A stretch of 64,000 nt of DNA from Fimbriiglobus ruber (GCF_002197845.1 NZ_NIDE01000001.1:1488001-1552000), one strand, 5' to 3'; shown: positions 1-9,466, counted from the stretch's first letter. Program-made: numbers and translations. Notes: generated by a model from the letters alone, not told the origin.

Positions 1-2548
1 CGCGCCGCAGGGCTTCGCGCGACGGACCGGTCGGGTTCTTCGCTTCGACTTTCTGGTACGCCGCGCTCAGCCGTTCCAACAATTCATCTTTGCCGTCGCC
101 ACGGTCGATCGGCTGATAAAGCGGCACGTCGGATTCCGCGACGAGACGGAACCCGCCGCTCCCGCCGGTCGCCTTCAAGAAATCTTCGTCCGGCTTGCGG
201 CGGAAGCTTTCGACCGAGACGACCAGGAAGGTCGCCACGGCGATCAGTGTCGCTGTCAGGAGGCTGCGCGAGGGATTACGTTTGGCGTTCCGCGCACCCA
301 GGATCATCAGCGCGGGCGTGCCGGTTCGGGTGTAGTTCTCTCGCGAAGACCGCCGCAAACTCCAGCGCACCAGTAGCAGTCCCGCCACGAGCAAGAGACC
401 GCCGCCGCCGAAAAAGGCCATCGAGCGCTGGTCCGGATCGCCCGCGGACCCGCCGGCCGCCAGACACGCCGCCCCAATCACTCCCGCCAAACCGGCGGCA
501 ATGATGCTCCAGCGACCGCCCTTCCCTTCTTCGGTGACACCAAGCGCCGGGCGTGTCTCCCCGCGCAGGAGCGCGGGCGGCGGAATCTTGGTGAGCCCGC
601 GCACGCTCAGCCAGATCGTCCCGGCGGCGACGAGGACCGTGGCGACAAACCCGCCCACGAGACCTTCGGGCGTCGCATGCACTTTGAGAAACTTACCGAC
701 CTCGGCATCCGGCCAGAGAGTGGTCAACACGGAAAGCATCGCCCGGGCGTACCACGCCGCGACGGCGAGCCCCAGGAGCGAGCCGACGACTGCCACAGCC
801 ACCCCTTCGATCAACAGCACCCGCAACACCCGACCCGGCGAATATCCCGCGGCGAGGAGGAGGCCGATTTCCTTCGCGCGCCGTTCCATCGCCAGACGGA
901 ACAGCAACCCGACGAGCAAGAGCGCGGCCCCGATGAGCAGCCCGCTGAACATCAGGAAGAGACCGCCGAAGTCGGTGCCGCCCTTGCTCGCTTCGAGCAA
1001 ACGGTGCCGGGTCGGCTCGAAGCGCAGGCCGGCAGCCTTCGGGCGCAAGCCTTGCATCAGTTCGAAGCGCAAGACTTCGGCGGTTTGCTGTAAGGTTCTA
1101 CCTGACGCCGGAGCCACGCGGATGGAGGTGGCGGTGCCGAACCGACTGGCGAACAACCGCTCGCCGGCCGCGAGCGAGATATAGGCCTTCGGCGCGGCTT
1201 TGTGCTGCTCCCAGTATTTCTCGTCGCGGGGTCTGATCCGCCGCATGTTCATTTCAAACGGGGATTTCCAGTCCTGAATGCTCAACTTGTCGGTGATCCC
1301 GGGGAATGCCGGCGTGAGGTCCGGGTCGTCGGCCGGGCCGGAGAAGGGGACGTAGCCTTTGAACTTGAACGTCGCGGACGTTTCCTTGAGTGCGGCTTCC
1401 ATCTCCGGCTCGAAGTAGGTCACCGTGACCGGGTCGCCGGCCTTAAGATTCTTGAGGGGCGAATCGGGCCAGGCGACGAGGGCAATTTCGTCGTCCGACC
1501 AACCGGCCGTGTTCGGCGGAAGGAACGGCCCCAGCGGCGGGGCGGCATTGACGTTGAGGGCGGCGACGACTGAGTAAGGAATGACTTTGTTCGGATCTCC
1601 CGCATCCTTCGTCAGAACCGCGTTGGGGCCCGCGGAGATGGCGTTCGCGAGATACGCGATCGTTCGCGAACTTCGGGCGCTGATTGCCCCCGTGATAATT
1701 TCGGTGACTTTCACCGTCGCCGGGTCGAGGACGAGGCTCGCACTTTCGATGGTTACGTAAGCGTTTCGTTTCGGGGCAACGTTGACACGAATGCCCCAAT
1801 CGTCCAGCGTAAGCTGGGCCGCGAAAGCGTCGTTGAGTTCGTCCGCCGTGGCCCCCTTTGCGAGAAGAGCGTTGACGCGGTCGGGTTGCCCGACTTGTTT
1901 TTGAAGGACCGCGAGAGGGACAAACACGTTCAGCGGTGCGGCCGGGTTCGGTAGCAGGTTGAAGTCGTTCATCGGGTGGTCGGCCGGAAGGATCTCGACG
2001 ACTTCGGCTGACAACGACGTGGTCACGTCGTCCGCGTCGCGTTTGCTCAGGAGCGACGAGCGGGGAATGTTCGACAACCGGGCCACGCCAAGATCGACTT
2101 TATTCCCAGATGCCACGTGGAGATGAGCGGCGACCGGAGCCGAGACAATGGCCACCGCCTTGCCTTCGTCCCAACCCCGCGCGGAAGGTAAACCGAAAAC
2201 CGCGAGGTCACTTCCAGACAGTCCGATCACGTTCACGCGGCCGAGTTGGACTGGCTCACCGGAAGGCGACTCGTAACGCGCCGACCCTTGCAGAATCAAC
2301 GCCGGCGTGACCGTTCCGGGAAGCTTTCCGGCAATCGCTCCGCGCACCAGGCGCGGGCCGACGTAAGCCGATTCGACGCCGTTGAGTTGCCGGAGCGCAC
2401 GCCCGCGGAGGCTGCCGCGCAGCGAATCGCCGACGACCAGCGCGCCCGCCAGGACGGCCGCGCCGACGGCCACGCCTAGCACGACCGGGAGGTTCGACCG
2501 CCAGTGGTACCGGGCACTGCGAAGCGGCAGGGTGCGGAGCGAGATCAT
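1..2548 (-). CDS. ABC transporter permease, MacB/FtsX type (3' part beyond window)
   Basis: The reading frame is open from an ATG at 2548 to the left edge, so about 849 residues are seen and the C-terminus is missing. The N-terminus has a membrane segment (VVLGVAVGAAVLAGALVV) followed by a large extracytoplasmic domain of roughly 400 residues. An FtsX-type block follows, with hydrophobic segments such as LLIGAALLLVGLLFRLAM and then RRAKEIGLLLAAGYS, the typical coupling region of MacB-like permeases. Another membrane pair and a second extracytoplasmic region come later. The ATPase gene lies 75 bases upstream on the same strand, so the two should form one transporter. Such systems use ATP for lipoprotein release, macrolide or peptide efflux, or envelope remodelling; the substrate cannot be told. 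Confidence 0.88.
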   Translation of the reverse strand, partial: MISLRTLPLRSARYHWRSNLPVVLGVAVGAAVLAGALVVGDSLRGSLRGRALRQLNGVESAYVGPRLVRGAIAGKLPGTVTPALILQGSARYESPSGEPVQLGRVNVIGLSGSDLAVFGLPSARGWDEGKAVAIVSAPVAAHLHVASGNKVDLGVARLSNIPRSSLLSKRDADDVTTSLSAEVVEILPADHPMNDFNLLPNPAAPLNVFVPLAVLQKQVGQPDRVNALLAKGATADELNDAFAAQLTLDDWGIRVNVAPKRNAYVTIESASLVLDPATVKVTEIITGAISARSSRTIAYLANAISAGPNAVLTKDAGDPNKVIPYSVVAALNVNAAPPLGPFLPPNTAGWSDDEIALVAWPDSPLKNLKAGDPVTVTYFEPEMEAALKETSATFKFKGYVPFSGPADDPDLTPAFPGITDKLSIQDWKSPFEMNMRRIRPRDEKYWEQHKAAPKAYISLAAGERLFASRFGTATSIRVAPASGRTLQQTAEVLRFELMQGLRPKAAGLRFEPTRHRLLEASKGGTDFGGLFLMFSGLLIGAALLLVGLLFRLAMERRAKEIGLLLAAGYSPGRVLRVLLIEGVAVAVVGSLLGLAVAAWYARAMLSVLTTLWPDAEVGKFLKVHATPEGLVGGFVATVLVAAGTIWLSVRGLTKIPPPALLRGETRPALGVTEEGKGGRWSIIAAGLAGVIGAACLAAGGSAGDPDQRSMAFFGGGGLLLVAGLLLVRWSLRRSSRENYTRTGTPALMILGARNAKRNPSRSLLTATLIAVATFLVVSVESFRRKPDEDFLKATGGSGGFRLVAESDVPLYQPIDRGDGKDELLERLSAAYQKVEAKNPTGPSREALRR

Positions 2549-2623
2549 GGGTCGTGTCTTGGCGGGGCGGCCGGTCGGACCGCCGGGGATGGGAAGAGAA
2601 GCGTAACGGGCGGCCCGAGACGA

Positions 2624-3301
2624 TCACGCCGCCGGCTGCAAGTTGCCGTCGTTCATCTCGTACCGCCTGGGGAACAACCTGGCGAGGTCCGCACTGTGGG
2701 TGACGACGACGAGTACGGTATTTTCCTGCCGCTGTAATTCGAGCAACATCTCGCCGACGGACTGGGCGTTGTGGCGATCGAGGTTGCCGGTCGGCTCGTC
2801 AGCAAGCAAGAGGGCGGGCTTCTGAATCAACGCCCGCGCGACCGCGACCCGCTGGCGTTCGCCGCCCGAGAGTTCCGCCGGGCGGTGGTCGAGGCGGGCG
2901 GCCAGGCCCACACGCTCCAGCAGTTTCCGTGCGTACTGCTCGGCTTCGGCGGGTTGCTTCGTTTTGTCCACGAGCGTGGGGATGAGGACGTTTTCCAGGA
3001 CCGAACACTGCGGCAGCAAGTGATGGTCTTGAAAAACAAAGCCGATCCGCCGATTCCGGAACGCGGCCAGGTCGGTGTCGCCCAACGTGAACGGGTTCGT
3101 TCCGTCGAGCGCCACGGTGCCGCCGGTCGGCCGGTCGAGGGTACCGAGGATGTGCAAGAGGGTACTCTTGCCCGAGCCGGACGGCCCCGTGACCGCGACC
3201 GCGTCCCCGGGCGAGAGCGACAGTGACACGCCGGTCAATACCGGCAACGGACCGGACCGGGTCGGGTAGTCTTTGCGCAGGTTCTCGACGACGAGTGCCA
3301 T
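2624..3301 (-). CDS. ABC transporter ATP-binding protein, LolD/MacB family
   Basis: A complete ABC ATPase of 225 residues. Walker A is GPSGSGKS at residues 39-46, the Q-loop lies in FVFQDHHLLP, the signature is LSGGERQ at 144-150, Walker B is LLLADEP at 164-170 followed by the D-loop GNLD, and the switch His is in VVVTHS. Length and motifs match the LolD/MacB branch, which powers FtsX-type permeases by transmitting conformational changes rather than pumping through the membrane. It precedes the permease gene at 2548 by 75 bases and very probably forms an operon with it. Assignment to the family is firm; 'LolD' in the strict lipoprotein-release sense is not. Confidence 0.95.
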   Translation of the reverse strand: MALVVENLRKDYPTRSGPLPVLTGVSLSLSPGDAVAVTGPSGSGKSTLLHILGTLDRPTGGTVALDGTNPFTLGDTDLAAFRNRRIGFVFQDHHLLPQCSVLENVLIPTLVDKTKQPAEAEQYARKLLERVGLAARLDHRPAELSGGERQRVAVARALIQKPALLLADEPTGNLDRHNAQSVGEMLLELQRQENTVLVVVTHSADLARLFPRRYEMNDGNLQPAA

Positions 3302-3325
3302 GATGAATGAGCCGCCAAGAGGGAT

Positions 3326-3736
3326 TCAGGATTCCAGGATCGCGCGGACTTCGGCGGGGATTTCCGTCGACTCCATCTTGCCCGGCAGGGATTCGCGGCA
3401 ATAAACGGCGGTCATGCGGCCCACGGCGAGCGCGTCCGCCCCGCGCGTGATGTCGAACCGGTACGAAATCGACTTACTGCCGACCCGTTCGACCAGGACG
3501 GTGAGGGTCAGGATGTCACCGAACACAGCCGGCTTGGTGTAGTCGCAGGCGACCGAAACCCGCGGCAGCCCGTACCGCTGCCCGTCCTTTTCCCACGCCA
3601 CCGTGAGCCCGCGCGAACGGAGGAAGTCCGTCTCGGCGGCTTCCATGTACCGGAAAAAGTTCGAGAAATGGACGATCCCCGCCATGTCCGTGTCCCCGAA
3701 TTCGACACGGCGGGTGGTCTGAAACGGTGTAGGCAT
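3326..3736 (-). CDS. Acyl-CoA thioesterase, YbgC/4HBT hot-dog family
   Basis: This 136-residue protein has the hot-dog thioesterase signature near its N-terminus: FGDTDMAGIVHFSNFFRYME, with the catalytic Asp at residue 16, followed by the usual short alpha/beta hot-dog fold. It should hydrolyse acyl-CoA or acyl-ACP thioesters in the cytoplasm. The ATG at 3736 was preferred to a TTG four codons upstream because it places the conserved motif at the usual distance. It ends 24 bases before the ABC ATPase start on the same strand, so co-transcription is possible. The substrate is unknown. Confidence 0.88.
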   Translation of the reverse strand: MPTPFQTTRRVEFGDTDMAGIVHFSNFFRYMEAAETDFLRSRGLTVAWEKDGQRYGLPRVSVACDYTKPAVFGDILTLTVLVERVGSKSISYRFDITRGADALAVGRMTAVYCRESLPGKMESTEIPAEVRAILES

Positions 3737-3769
3737 AATGAGCCGCAAGCGGGTTTAAAGGCATCAGAA

Positions 3770-3881
3770 GAATGGCCGCAAAAAGGCACAAAAGACGCAA
3801 AAATGAAACCAAACAAATGCCAACCGACACAATTCTTTCCCGGCTAATTTATGCGTTTTTTGCGCCTTTTTGCGGCCATTC
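3770..3881. repeat. Imperfect inverted repeat between thioesterase and glycosyltransferase genes
   Basis: Arms at 3770-3800 and 3851-3881 are complementary over about 31 bases with two mismatches (core GGCCGCAAAAAGGC). The loop is 50 bases. It lies downstream of the glycosyltransferase gene, which ends at 3894, and may act as a hairpin terminator or be a dispersed repeat. Nothing coding is seen between the arms. Confidence 0.7.
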
Positions 3882-3893
3882 CTCTGGGTCAGT

Positions 3894-5198
3894 TTATCGA
3901 GAAGCGGCGGGTACAGCGCGCTTGTACAGAACGGCGAGGGTTTCCTCGGCCATCACCCGTGCCGTGAACCGTGCGTGCAAGCCGTCGCGGCCTTTTTGCG
4001 CCAGCTCCGTGCGGAGGTCCGGTTGTTCGAGTAGGCGGCGAAGAACCGCGGCGAGGTCGGCAGGGTTTTCCGGTTCGCATAGAAGGCCGCCGCCGGTCGC
4101 GCCGATCAGTTCGGGAAATGAGCCGTGTCGCGGTTGCACGACGGGCACACCGTTCGCCCAGGCTTCGAGGACGTACAACCCCTTCGGCTCGTGATACGTG
4201 GTCGGGACCGACAGCACGTCGATCGAGTGAATGAACCGCACCTTACTGTCGTGGTCCGGGCATTCGACGTGTTCGAAATCGCCGGCGAGTCCCGCGGCCG
4301 TGAGCTTGGCAACTTGCTCGTCGTAGAACGCCCGCTGGTGTGCGCCGAGCCACCCCGAGGCTTTCAGCTTGGCCGCCGGAGCGCCGGGTGTTCGACGGAG
4401 ATGAATGAACGCGTCAACGATGTTCTGGAAGCCTTTCTCCGGGCAGATCCGCGCGAAATAGCCGATCGTCGGCGGTTCCGCGGCACGATCCGGCCGTGGT
4501 CCGCCGTGACCTTTCAGGTTGATCCCGGGATAAACGACGTCCATTTTTTCGCGGCTAACGCCCAGATAATCGGCCATGTAGTCGGCGTAGAATCGGCTCG
4601 TACAGATGTAAGCGTCAACGGCCTTGTCGTTCCGCCGAATCTCCGCGATGCACCGCTTCCGGGCGGCTGGCGGAAGCGCGTCGAGGTAAATGTCGTCTCC
4701 CTGGAGGGTGACCAGTACGGGCACGCCCAGCGCCTCCTTGACAGCAGGCACCATGCCCGAGAGGAGCGCGTTCGTGAGGACGATGACCTCGGGCTTCGCC
4801 TCCGTACCGAGCCACTCGACGAGTTTCGCCAACTCTTTCCGCTGCCGCCCTTCCTTCCCTTTTAGCATCGACACGGTGAGTTCGGCGAGACTGGCATAGC
4901 TCATGGACACCGCCCGCTTTGAGACGAATCGAAGGAGCGCGGGGCGGTTCAACAGCCAGTCAATGAATCTCGGCGTGTGGCGGAAAATCCACGACCTGTC
5001 TTGCAGGAAGACGTTGATGCCGCCGTAAAAGATCCGGCCCTGGCTGACGTCGATGTCGTCGGTGCGGATGGGGGTGTAGGTCGGGATGAGCAGCGCGTCG
5101 TGGCCGAGTTCGCGGAGCGCGGTGACGAGGGTATTATCGCGCATGCAGCTGCCGCAAAACATGCCGGCCGCACCCGCGGTAATGAATCCGATCCTCAT
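3894..5198 (-). CDS. Glycosyltransferase family 4 (GT-B fold)
   Basis: A 434-residue GT-B glycosyltransferase. The N-terminal Rossmann half opens with MRIGFITAGAAGMFCGSC and includes ALGVPVLVTLQGDDIYLD. The linker PPTIGYFARICPEKGFQNIV begins the C-terminal donor-binding half, which carries the E-x7-E type motif in EPKGLYVLEAWANGVPVV. It should transfer a sugar from a nucleotide donor to an unknown acceptor in the cytoplasm. It is transcribed divergently from the LpxH-like gene across about 210 bases, and lies far from the EPS locus at 40-53 kb, so envelope glycolipid or glycogen-type roles are as likely as EPS. Confidence 0.9.
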   Translation of the reverse strand: MRIGFITAGAAGMFCGSCMRDNTLVTALRELGHDALLIPTYTPIRTDDIDVSQGRIFYGGINVFLQDRSWIFRHTPRFIDWLLNRPALLRFVSKRAVSMSYASLAELTVSMLKGKEGRQRKELAKLVEWLGTEAKPEVIVLTNALLSGMVPAVKEALGVPVLVTLQGDDIYLDALPPAARKRCIAEIRRNDKAVDAYICTSRFYADYMADYLGVSREKMDVVYPGINLKGHGGPRPDRAAEPPTIGYFARICPEKGFQNIVDAFIHLRRTPGAPAAKLKASGWLGAHQRAFYDEQVAKLTAAGLAGDFEHVECPDHDSKVRFIHSIDVLSVPTTYHEPKGLYVLEAWANGVPVVQPRHGSFPELIGATGGGLLCEPENPADLAAVLRRLLEQPDLRTELAQKGRDGLHARFTARVMAEETLAVLYKRAVPAASR

Positions 5199-5409
5199 GG
5201 ACCACTCTCCCCATCACCCGTGACACGTCTATTCTATGGCCGTCACTTCTTCCGGGGTGTTCGACAGAGATACCGCCGGCGCGGCCGAGTCTGTCCGCAC
5301 TCTTCACGTAAATTACACGCACAACGGTCTGCCACCCTCATATGCTTCTTAATAAGGGTGTGACGCACGGGCGGGATGCCGCCGGTCGGTGGTTTCCGGA
5401 GGCGCTTTC

Positions 5410-6177
5410 GTGTTCGACGCGTTGGTGATTTCGGACACCCACCTGGGCAGCGAGAACTGCCAGGCCAAGATGTTGGTTCACTTTCTCGAAGCGATCCACG
5501 ACGGGACCATCCGCACCCGCCAACTCATTCTCAACGGCGACGTGTTCGACTCGATCGACTTCCGACGACTCAAGCGGCTGCACTGGAAAGTCTTATCACT
5601 CGTCCGCAAGCTGTCCGACCAGATCGAAATCACCTGGATCAACGGCAACCACGACGGCCCGTCCGAAATCGTGTCGCACCTGCTCGGCGTGACCGTCCGG
5701 GACGAAATCGTGGTCCACAGCGGTGGCAAGAACGTGTTGTTGCTGCACGGGCACCGGTTCGACGAATTTCTGGACCGCTACCCGTTGACGAGCAAGCTGG
5801 CGGACGGGCTCTACCGCTTCCTTCAGTGGCTGGACAAGTCGCACACGATCGCCCGTCAAGCCAAGCAGAGCAGCAAGACGTTCCTGCGGAGTACGCAAAA
5901 GGTCAAGGAATCTGCCATCGAGTACGCCCGGCGAAAAGGGTGCGACGCGGTCTGCTGCGGGCACACCCACATGCCGCTGGCCGACACGTCGGGAGCGGTC
6001 CCGTACTTCAACAGTGGCTGCTGGACCGAGCGGCCGGGTCACTACCTCGCGATTGTCGGCGGCGTCGTGGAATTGTGCAGTTATTCCGATGAGACGGCGG
6101 TCGAACCGACCGCCGCCGAACTGCCGCCAGAAGACGCGCCGATTTCAAATCAGTCGTTCGCACCCGTGGTGCCGTGA
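5410..6177 (+). CDS. Metallophosphoesterase, UDP-2,3-diacylglucosamine diphosphatase (LpxH)-like
   Basis: All calcineurin-type metal motifs are present in order: ISDTHLGS, NGDVFDS, NGNHDG, LLHGHRFD and CGHTHMP. Together they bind two metal ions for phosphate-ester or pyrophosphate hydrolysis. The layout matches LpxH-like enzymes, which cleave UDP-diacylglucosamine in lipid A synthesis, though many planctomycete relatives are untested. A GTG at 5410 is chosen because GGAGG sits seven bases upstream at 5398-5402; an in-frame GTG at 5389 lies before that site. The last 28 bases overlap the convergent MFS gene. Confidence 0.9.
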   Translation: MFDALVISDTHLGSENCQAKMLVHFLEAIHDGTIRTRQLILNGDVFDSIDFRRLKRLHWKVLSLVRKLSDQIEITWINGNHDGPSEIVSHLLGVTVRDEIVVHSGGKNVLLLHGHRFDEFLDRYPLTSKLADGLYRFLQWLDKSHTIARQAKQSSKTFLRSTQKVKESAIEYARRKGCDAVCCGHTHMPLADTSGAVPYFNSGCWTERPGHYLAIVGGVVELCSYSDETAVEPTAAELPPEDAPISNQSFAPVVP

Positions 6178-7583
6178 TCGCTCTCCGCGAGCAGTTCGTC
6201 GGGGACCACAGGTTTTGTCGGGTCGATCAAGAGCCAAATCAGAACTCCGATGCCGTATACCAGCGCGTAAATCACGAAACAGATGACGAACCCGGTCGGC
6301 TGAATTTCCTGCCCGATCGTGTGAGCCCTCAAGATCCTACCTGTCGTCAAAAGGCCCAACGTGGCTCCCAGGTTGCCGACCATGTTCATGGTCCCCGAGA
6401 CAATCGCGGCGTACTTTCGGCCGACATCCTGTGCGGTCGCCCACGACGGGGCCATGATCAAGTCGTTCGAGAAACCCATCAAAATCAGGCACCCGGCGAA
6501 GAGCCACAGGTTATCGGGGGCGTACAGTTTGGCCCCGGCGGCGCCGAGGTAGAAGAGGGCGGCCAACCCGTAACCGAGCATCCCGAACAACCGCCGGCCC
6601 CATTTTCGATCGCCCGTTTTGCGGATGTACCAGTCCGTCAGAGCCCCGCCCAACAGGCACCCGAACATCCCGACCAGCAGTGGCGCGCCACTGAGGAGAG
6701 CAAGAAGGAGTTTGCCGTCGTTCGTCGCGCTCCGGTCGGGATACTGGGCCGTAAGCGTTCCGGGCAGGTTGTACATGAGGAAGTACCAACTAAAGTTGGT
6801 GACCATGTACATGCCGCAAAGCGCCCACAGATTCCGGCTGCGGAAGATGGTCCCCCACGGCACCCCGCCGTGACCGATCGGGGGAGCCTTACCGGCGTTA
6901 ATGAGATCCGCTTCCTCGCGGCCGACCGCCGGATGTTCTTCCGGGCGATTGCGGAACCAGAACCAGAATACGACACACCACGTGACGGCCGCCCCCGCGA
7001 ACAGCCATAACGCTTCCCGCCACTCAAACCCACCGATGGTGACGAGCAGAACCCAAATCGTCGGCGTCATACCCCCCATGAATCTTGCGGACAACCACAC
7101 GGCGCCTTGGGCGAAACCGCGCTGATTATTCGGAAACCAGTTATAAACCGATTTCGAGATGTTCGGAAACGCTCCGGCCTCGCCCATCCCGAAGAGGAAT
7201 TGCATGCCGATCAGAACGAAGAACCCGATCGGCACGATCTCGGTGCCCGGGATCGTCATCCCAGCAAATGCCGTCAACGCGACAAAAACCGACCACCACA
7301 AGACAATTCGGAGGAGCGTCTTCCGGGGACCAAACGTGTCACCCATCCACCCGGTCGGGATTTCAAAGATCGCGTAAGCCACCTGAAACGCCATCAGTAC
7401 CAAGTAAAACTGCGTTTCCGTTTCTCCGACCGATTTCATGAGGTCTTTTTTCGCGCTACCGTACATGGCCCGGTCGAGATACGTAATCATCGCCAGCAGG
7501 CAAAGCAGAGCGAGAATCGAATAGCGGACCCGGGTTGGGGCTGCGCTCGGCGTGGTGGCGGGGTGGCCGTTCGGAGGTGTCAT
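6150..7583 (-). CDS. MFS transporter, anion:cation symporter-like
   Basis: A 477-residue polytopic membrane protein with about twelve hydrophobic segments in two sets of six. The loop after the second segment has the MFS signature (GWMGDTFGPRKTLL). The N-terminal half includes FFVLIGMQFLFGMGEAGAFP and NISKSVYNWFP, as in sugar-acid and phthalate/hexuronate symporters. It should import an organic anion with protons or sodium. Its 3' end overlaps that of the LpxH-like gene by 28 bases on the opposite strand. No catabolic gene is next to it, so the substrate cannot be inferred. Confidence 0.92.
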   Translation of the reverse strand: MTPPNGHPATTPSAAPTRVRYSILALLCLLAMITYLDRAMYGSAKKDLMKSVGETETQFYLVLMAFQVAYAIFEIPTGWMGDTFGPRKTLLRIVLWWSVFVALTAFAGMTIPGTEIVPIGFFVLIGMQFLFGMGEAGAFPNISKSVYNWFPNNQRGFAQGAVWLSARFMGGMTPTIWVLLVTIGGFEWREALWLFAGAAVTWCVVFWFWFRNRPEEHPAVGREEADLINAGKAPPIGHGGVPWGTIFRSRNLWALCGMYMVTNFSWYFLMYNLPGTLTAQYPDRSATNDGKLLLALLSGAPLLVGMFGCLLGGALTDWYIRKTGDRKWGRRLFGMLGYGLAALFYLGAAGAKLYAPDNLWLFAGCLILMGFSNDLIMAPSWATAQDVGRKYAAIVSGTMNMVGNLGATLGLLTTGRILRAHTIGQEIQPTGFVICFVIYALVYGIGVLIWLLIDPTKPVVPDELLAESDHGTTGAND

Positions 7584-7781
7584 TCGAGAAGCGCGTTGGG
7601 GTGGGAGAGTTCGTCGGCGCCGTCAACTGTAGCCGGACGAACGCCGGCCGGCAACCCGCCAAGGCGATTCGATTTCTTCTTCGTGAGTTCGGAGAACAGC
7701 TGGTCAGGACAGGTGACAAAGTTCAGTTGCTTGAAAATGAGTCCAACAATAGCCGAACTTGTACTACGCGCCGAACGAAAT

Positions 7782-8285
7782 CTACTTCTTGGGTGGCATC
7801 GGCAACATGGGCGAGACCGGCAACATTGGGGGGGCAGGCGGAGTTGGCGGATTGACAGTCGCGGGGGGCTGGGTGGCCGCTGGAGCCGCCGAAGAAGATC
7901 CCGTCAGCACCATCGTTGCGCCGGCCGTTTCTACTTTGACCGGGCCGAGCGTCACGGTCTTTTTGTCCGTGAAAACATGCAGGGAGACGTCAGCCGCCGG
8001 CCACGTGAGCCGGGTTTCGCAAAGTGGGGCCGTCGGGTTTGTGGCGTCGAACACCTGAACTTTTTTCTCGCCCGCACAGAGGTGAAATTCCCGATACGTT
8101 TCGCCCGGCAACAGTCGGACGACTTTGCCCCGCTTGAGCCCGGGGCCGTCTGGAACATCCTGGATGTAGACCGCGGTTTTTGTCTCGTTCTTGATGCAAA
8201 TCCATCCCGCGAAAGCATGCGCCGGAATAAGCAATACCCCGACGGCGGCGATAATCCAGAGCCGAATTCGGGACACGCGAAACAT
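7782..8285 (-). CDS. Secreted protein of unknown function with Pro-rich C-terminus
   Basis: A 167-residue protein with a clear signal peptide (hydrophobic LWIIAAVGVLLIPAHAFA, cleavage before GWICI). The mature part is a small predicted beta domain with Cys residues (ICIKNET, LCAGEKK, LCETRLTW), followed by a low-complexity tail rich in Ala, Pro and Thr ending in PMLPMPPKK. The tail looks like a flexible surface or wall-spanning linker. No family was recognised. It stands alone, about 200 bases from the MFS start. Confidence 0.72.
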   Translation of the reverse strand: MFRVSRIRLWIIAAVGVLLIPAHAFAGWICIKNETKTAVYIQDVPDGPGLKRGKVVRLLPGETYREFHLCAGEKKVQVFDATNPTAPLCETRLTWPAADVSLHVFTDKKTVTLGPVKVETAGATMVLTGSSSAAPAATQPPATVNPPTPPAPPMLPVSPMLPMPPKK

Positions 8286-8506
8286 TGTAACACCAGGTGT
8301 ATGAAGCTCTTACGCAGAAATCCCGGTGCGCATACACCCGGAAAACGGCGGAACTTCATGAAATGAACGCACGCCTAAAGCGAACTTGCGCGGCCGGCAG
8401 ATAAAAATCAGCGAATAGCTCGGGTTCCGCGAGCGTCAGTCGGGAGAAGTGACGACCAGAGAGCCTGTGAGCGGGAAACAAACCGCCGGGCGAAGCCGCC
8501 GGTTGG

Positions 8507-8890
8507 TCACTCATCACGAAAGCACAACGACGCACACGATAGTGAACAAATGAGCAAAGAAAACCCGAAAATGATTAGCGTGGTTCTTCGCAATAGACTC
8601 CGTGCGGGCGACTCGCCCGGCCAACCACCGAGCCACCGTATTAGCGCGAGCCAGAAAACCTCTCGAAACGGGACCGCCTCCTGCAAGTCGCGCGTCAGTG
8701 AAGTCGGGTCGCCGAACCGTCGACCTGCCTCCGCGAGCGCGGCCTGATCGTTCCCGAGGCGGGCGCGCTCCTCCTCGAAAATCGTCGTCAGATGGGCGAG
8801 CAATTCCTCCCGCACCCGGTTCTTGTATCCCGGGCCGGCCCGTAGAGGGCGGACGGCCCGCTCGACCAGCACCATGAGTTCCCCCCTCAT
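8507..8890 (-). CDS. Small membrane protein coupled to PadR regulator (HAAS/DUF1700-like)
   Basis: A 127-residue protein. Residues 1-80 are a charged helical region with RVREELLAHLTTIFEEERAR and RRFGDPTSLTRDLQEA, the pattern of HAAS/DUF1700-type domains that follow PadR genes. A hydrophobic segment near the C-terminus (LIIFGFSLLICSLSCASL) should anchor it in the membrane. The ATG at 8890 overlaps the PadR stop as ATGA, implying translational coupling; an alternative ATG at 8875 has a G-rich site upstream. Such pairs usually control their own membrane or envelope operon. Confidence 0.78.
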   Translation of the reverse strand: MRGELMVLVERAVRPLRAGPGYKNRVREELLAHLTTIFEEERARLGNDQAALAEAGRRFGDPTSLTRDLQEAVPFREVFWLALIRWLGGWPGESPARSLLRRTTLIIFGFSLLICSLSCASLCFRDE

Positions 8891-9231
8891 GTCAGTCCCC
8901 CCAGGATGCCGCCGACGACGTTGACGAACCGATCCCACTCGGCCCGGCTCTCGGCCAACCGGTGTGTTCCCTTCTTCGTGAGCTGGTAGACACGACGGCG
9001 AGGACCCCGCTGACCGGCGGGGGTATTCTCCCACTCGCTCGCGATAAGGCCGGCCTTCTCCAGCCGGTACAGGGCCGGGTAAAGCGACCCTTCCTTGAGA
9101 CGCAGTGATCCCCTCCCGGCTTCTTCCAGCCGGCGCCAGACTTCAAACCCGTGTACACCGCCCCGTTCCAGGGCCGCGAGTATCATGGCCTCCAGGTGGC
9201 CCCGAAGGACATCGCCGGTAATCGGTTCCAT
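8887..9231 (-). CDS. PadR family transcriptional regulator
   Basis: A 114-residue winged-helix protein. The recognition part LKEGSLYPALYRLEKAGLIA and the wing region with RRRVYQLTKKG are diagnostic of PadR. These dimeric repressors usually respond to small molecules or envelope stress and regulate a neighbouring membrane protein. It is the first gene of a two-gene unit with the HAAS-like protein (ATGA overlap). The AT-rich stretch at about 9320-9400 lies upstream and probably holds its promoter. Confidence 0.93.
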   Translation of the reverse strand: MEPITGDVLRGHLEAMILAALERGGVHGFEVWRRLEEAGRGSLRLKEGSLYPALYRLEKAGLIASEWENTPAGQRGPRRRVYQLTKKGTHRLAESRAEWDRFVNVVGGILGGLT

Positions 9232-9400
9232 GTGCTTATGCTAGACAGGCTAAATATTCGAGTCAAGGCAGGTTGCTACGGAGAGTTGTTGCGCACGATG
9301 CCAGAGTTGAAGAGACTGAAAAAGAAGGCAATCTCTAAACACGCAAAAATAACAAATAATAATTATGTAAAATTATCAATAAAATATGATAATATAATCG

Positions 9401-9466
9401 AAAATAAAAAGGCGAGGCGCTCATCACTGACTGTCGCCCATTCAGTCAGCAGCAAGCACCTCGCCT
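9401..9466 (-). terminator. Rho-independent terminator of the ddrA-like gene
   Basis: Read on the minus strand, an 8-bp GC-rich stem (9459-9466 with 9410-9417) encloses an inner 7-bp stem CTGACTG/CAGTCAG and is followed by TTTTTATTTT. It lies 85 bases after the stop of the DdrA-like gene. The adjoining 9320-9400 stretch is strongly AT-rich against the GC-rich background. Confidence 0.8.

Noticed and set aside
9410-9466. Integron attC-like site
   Set aside because: The stem lacks the conserved attC core sites, no integrase or cassette array is present, and the T-run on the minus strand explains it as a terminator.
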